Source of the DNA: JBFKMV01 sp041629655
GTDB lineage: Bacteria > Acidobacteriota > Polarisedimenticolia > Polarisedimenticolales > Polarisedimenticolaceae
Assembly: GCA_041629655.1 (NCBI GenBank)
Contig: JBFKMV010000056.1
Location: 1 to 25,842, forward strand
Reading direction: 5' to 3'
DNA length: 25,842 nucleotides
Position numbers and translations under genes: made by a program. The notes below the pieces were generated by a model. It did no database searches, was not told the DNA's origin, and worked only from the letters and a program-made list of their open reading frames with translations. Below, in pieces: positions 23,665 through 25,842 of this stretch (positions are counted from its first letter, which is position 1; every line of letters begins with the position of its first letter).

Positions 23665-24906
23665 TCAGGGACCGTGCTTGCGCACCAGGATCGTGGCGTT
23701 GGTGCCGCCGAAGCCGAACGAGTTGTTCAGCGCCGCCCGTACGGTCATGCGCCGTGACGTGTTCGGCACGTAGTCCAGGTCGCACTGCGGGTCGGGCTGC
23801 TCGTAGTTGATCGTCGGGGGCACGTGATCGTCCCGCACGGCGAGCGCCACGATCGCCGTCTCGAGCCCTCCCGCGGCGCCCAGCAGGTGACCGGTCATCG
23901 ACTTGGTCGAGGAGAAGGCGAGTCGGCGCGCGTGCTCGCCGAACACGGTCTTGACCGCGGTCGTCTCGACGCGATCGCCGGCCGGCGTCGAGGTGCCGTG
24001 AGCGTTGACGTAGTCGACCTCGTGGGGTTCCATCCCGGCATCGCGCAGCGCCATCCGCATCGCGGCCACGGCGCCCTGCCCCTCCGGCGCCGGCGCGGAG
24101 ATGTGATACGCGTCGCCGGTCATGCCGTAGCCCACGACTTCGGCGCAGACCGGCGCGCCGCGCGCCAGCGCGGCCTCGCGCTCCTCGAGGATCACGATCC
24201 CGGTGCCCTCCCCGATCACGAAGCCGTCGCGGCCGGCGTCGAACGGGCGGCTCGCGCGCTCCGGCTCGTCGTTCCGCGTGGACAGCGCCTTCATCGCCGA
24301 GAAGCCCGCCACCGCCAGCGGACACACCACACCCTCGGTGCCCCCGGCGATCATGGCGTCGGCGTAGCCCTCGCGAATGATCCGGAACGCTTCGCCGATC
24401 GCGTGCGTTCCCGTGGCGCAGGCCGTCGCGACCGCCAGGTTGGGGCCCCGCGCCCCGGTCATGATCGAAACCTGCCCCGCCGCGAGGTTGATGATCAGTC
24501 CGGGGATGAAGAACGGCGATACGCGTCGCGGACCGCGCTGCAGCAGATCCGTGTGCGTGCGCTCGATGAAGTTGAAGCCCCCGATTCCGGAGCCGATGTG
24601 CACCCCGACCCGCTCGGCGTTCCGTTCGTCGATCTGGAGCCCCGACTCCCGCAGCGCCTCGCCCGCCGCCGCCACGGCGTAGTGGATGAAGGAGTCCATC
24701 TTGCGGACGTCCTTCTTGTCCAGGTGCTGCTCGGGGTCGAAGTCGCGCACTTCCCCCGCGATGCGGCACGCGTAGTCCGCGGTATCGAAGCGGGTGATCG
24801 GACCGATCCCGCTCCGCCCCTCGAGCAACGCGTGCCAGGTCGACGGCGTGTCGAGACCGAGGGGAGAGATCAGGCCCAGTCCGGTGATGACGACCCGTTT
24901 TCTCAT
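23665..24906 (-). CDS. fabF: 3-oxoacyl-ACP synthase II (KAS II)
   Basis: 413 aa, normal length. It condenses malonyl-ACP with acyl-ACP in fatty acid elongation. MRKRVVITGLGLISPLG opens the protein. The catalytic triad is Cys163 (ATACATGTHAIG), His303 (NAHGTSTPAGD) and His340 (TKSMTGHLLGAAGG, with Lys335). The ending FGFGGTNATILVRKH is typical of KAS enzymes. ATG start, 28 nt after acpP; no strong SD is visible. Confidence 0.97.
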   Translation of the reverse strand: MRKRVVITGLGLISPLGLDTPSTWHALLEGRSGIGPITRFDTADYACRIAGEVRDFDPEQHLDKKDVRKMDSFIHYAVAAAGEALRESGLQIDERNAERVGVHIGSGIGGFNFIERTHTDLLQRGPRRVSPFFIPGLIINLAAGQVSIMTGARGPNLAVATACATGTHAIGEAFRIIREGYADAMIAGGTEGVVCPLAVAGFSAMKALSTRNDEPERASRPFDAGRDGFVIGEGTGIVILEEREAALARGAPVCAEVVGYGMTGDAYHISAPAPEGQGAVAAMRMALRDAGMEPHEVDYVNAHGTSTPAGDRVETTAVKTVFGEHARRLAFSSTKSMTGHLLGAAGGLETAIVALAVRDDHVPPTINYEQPDPQCDLDYVPNTSRRMTVRAALNNSFGFGGTNATILVRKHGP

Positions 24907-24934
24907 CGGAGCGTGGTCGACTTCAGGCCGCAGA

Positions 24935-25174
24935 TCAGGTCTTGACGTGGCTCTCGATGTACTGGATCGCCTCGCGGACCGAGGAGAGCTTCTCCGCGTC
25001 CTCGTCGCTGATCTCCATGCCGAACTCTTCCTCGAGGGCCATCACCAGCTCGACCACGTCCAGGGAGTCCGCCCCCAGGTCGTCCACGAACGACGCGTCG
25101 GGCTTGACCTCGTCCTCGTCGACGCCCAGTTGCTCGACGATGATGTGCTTGACCTTTTCCTCGACCGAAGCCAT
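24935..25174 (-). CDS. acpP: Acyl carrier protein
   Basis: 79 aa, acidic and helical. It carries fatty acyl chains on a 4'-phosphopantetheine attached to Ser37 in LGADSLDVVELVMALEEEF. ATG start with GGAGG 7 nt upstream. The fabG-acpP-fabF order is the classic fab cluster order, with 57 nt from fabG and 28 nt to fabF. Confidence 0.98.
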   Translation of the reverse strand: MASVEEKVKHIIVEQLGVDEDEVKPDASFVDDLGADSLDVVELVMALEEEFGMEISDEDAEKLSSVREAIQYIESHVKT

Positions 25175-25231
25175 TCCGTTACCTCCGTCAGCGCACCCGG
25201 ACCGTCCCCAGTCCGGCGCCCCGCGAATCCG

Positions 25232-25842
25232 CTACATATACATCCCGCCGTTGACGTGCAGCGTGATCCCGGTGACGTAGCTCGCAGCGTCGTCCAGCAG
25301 GAACGACACGGCGGAGGCCACGTCCTCGGCGGTCCCGAGCCGCTTCAACGGCACTTGGTCCAGCAATCGGTTGCGCACCTCGTCGTCCAGGTCGCGCGTC
25401 ATGTCGGTCTCGATGAACCCCGGTGCCACGCAGTTCACGGTGATGTTGCGCGAGGCGACCTCGCGGGCCAGGCTGCGCGTGAAACCCTCGATCCCGGCCT
25501 TGGCCGCGGTGTAGTTTACCTGCCCCGGGTTGCCCGACGAGGCGACCACCGAGCTGACGTTGACGATGCGGCCGAAGCGCGCGCGCATCATCGCCGGCAC
25601 CAGGGCGCGGCAGGTACGGTAGATTCCGGTCAGGTTCGTGCTCAGGACTGCGTCCCAATCATCCGTCTTCATGCGTAAGAGGAGGTTGTCCCGGGTGATC
25701 CCGGCGTTGTTCACGAGAAACGGGATTGTAGCATAGTCCGCCAGCAGTTCCTTGACCCCCGCGGTCACCGAGGTGTCGTCGGAAACGTCGATCGAGACTC
25801 CCCGCGCCCGACCGCCCGCGGCCACGATCTCCGCTGCCGTGC
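25232..25842 (-). CDS. fabG: 3-oxoacyl-ACP reductase, N-terminus beyond the window
   Basis: About 203 residues are visible. It reduces 3-oxoacyl-ACP with NADPH in the fatty acid elongation cycle. The first 35-40 residues, including the GxxxGIG cofactor loop, lie right of the window end; the frame is open to position 842 of the last kilobase with TAAEIVAAGGRARG. The visible SDR features are VNNAGITRDNLLLRMK (NNAG motif), STNLTGIYR, the catalytic Ser in NVSSVVASSGNPGQ, Tyr and Lys in VNYTAAKAG, and the PGFIETDMT loop. The ending GITLHVNGGMYM is typical of FabG. The internal GTG at 25825 is not the start. Confidence 0.96.
   Translation of the reverse strand, partial: TAAEIVAAGGRARGVSIDVSDDTSVTAGVKELLADYATIPFLVNNAGITRDNLLLRMKTDDWDAVLSTNLTGIYRTCRALVPAMMRARFGRIVNVSSVVASSGNPGQVNYTAAKAGIEGFTRSLAREVASRNITVNCVAPGFIETDMTRDLDDEVRNRLLDQVPLKRLGTAEDVASAVSFLLDDAASYVTGITLHVNGGMYM

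Overview
The window is a very GC-rich, densely packed stretch of bacterial chromosome. Almost every gene is housekeeping, and I see no insertion sequence, prophage, CRISPR array or resistance island. The gene families and their order suggest a Gram-negative, deltaproteobacteria-like lineage (Myxococcota, Desulfobacterota, Binatota or similar). The signs are an HprK-RapZ-EIIA(Man)-HPr-EI regulatory PTS operon, DUF1844 and DUF4388 (PATAN) proteins, a CBS-bearing tRNA nucleotidyltransferase and the order MerR / tRNA-Pro / surE / pcm / DedA-like. The exact phylum cannot be fixed from this window.

Layout. 1-5062 (minus): the 5' part of dnaK, preceded by a tight set of DUF1844 protein, membrane TPR/zinc-ribbon protein and DUF4388 protein. 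5244-6038 (plus): mazG. 6054-11576 (minus): murJ-dtd-xerD-tRNA nucleotidyltransferase, read through short overlaps, then accA with its own possible promoter. 11692-12957 (plus): ssb and a secreted beta-rich protein of unknown function. 12965-14721 (minus): tRNA-Pro(CGG), acyP, apt, tRNA-Arg(CCT) and a membrane TPR protein. 14794-16967 (minus): tRNA-Pro(GGG), surE, pcm and a DedA-like membrane protein behind a strong promoter. 17054-17635 (minus): a MerR regulator. 17718-22423 (minus): hprK-rapZ-EIIA-ptsH-ptsI-cupin. 22582-23655 (plus): a type II (archaeal-type) glyceraldehyde-3-phosphate dehydrogenase homologue. 23665-25842 (minus): fabG (cut by the window end), acpP and fabF.

How the parts work together. 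The PTS operon holds every soluble phosphotransfer component plus the HPr kinase, but no sugar permease (EIIB/C/D). HPr keeps both His15 and Ser46, so this looks like a signalling PTS that senses the PEP/ATP/phosphate state. It sits back-to-back with the GAPDH-like gene: two good sigma70-type promoters diverge with their -35 boxes 11 bp apart, and a 6+6 bp inverted repeat lies in the spacer of the GAPDH promoter. This regulatory PTS / glycolytic enzyme junction is the most interesting part of the window. The other points worth a second look are the DUF4388 protein ending in a pseudopilin (GspG)-like domain, the tRNA nucleotidyltransferase with a single remnant CBS domain, and tRNA genes placed at the head of, and inside, protein operons.

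All calls come from reading the sequence and recalling family motifs. No database search was possible. No gene-free stretch exceeds about 200 bases.
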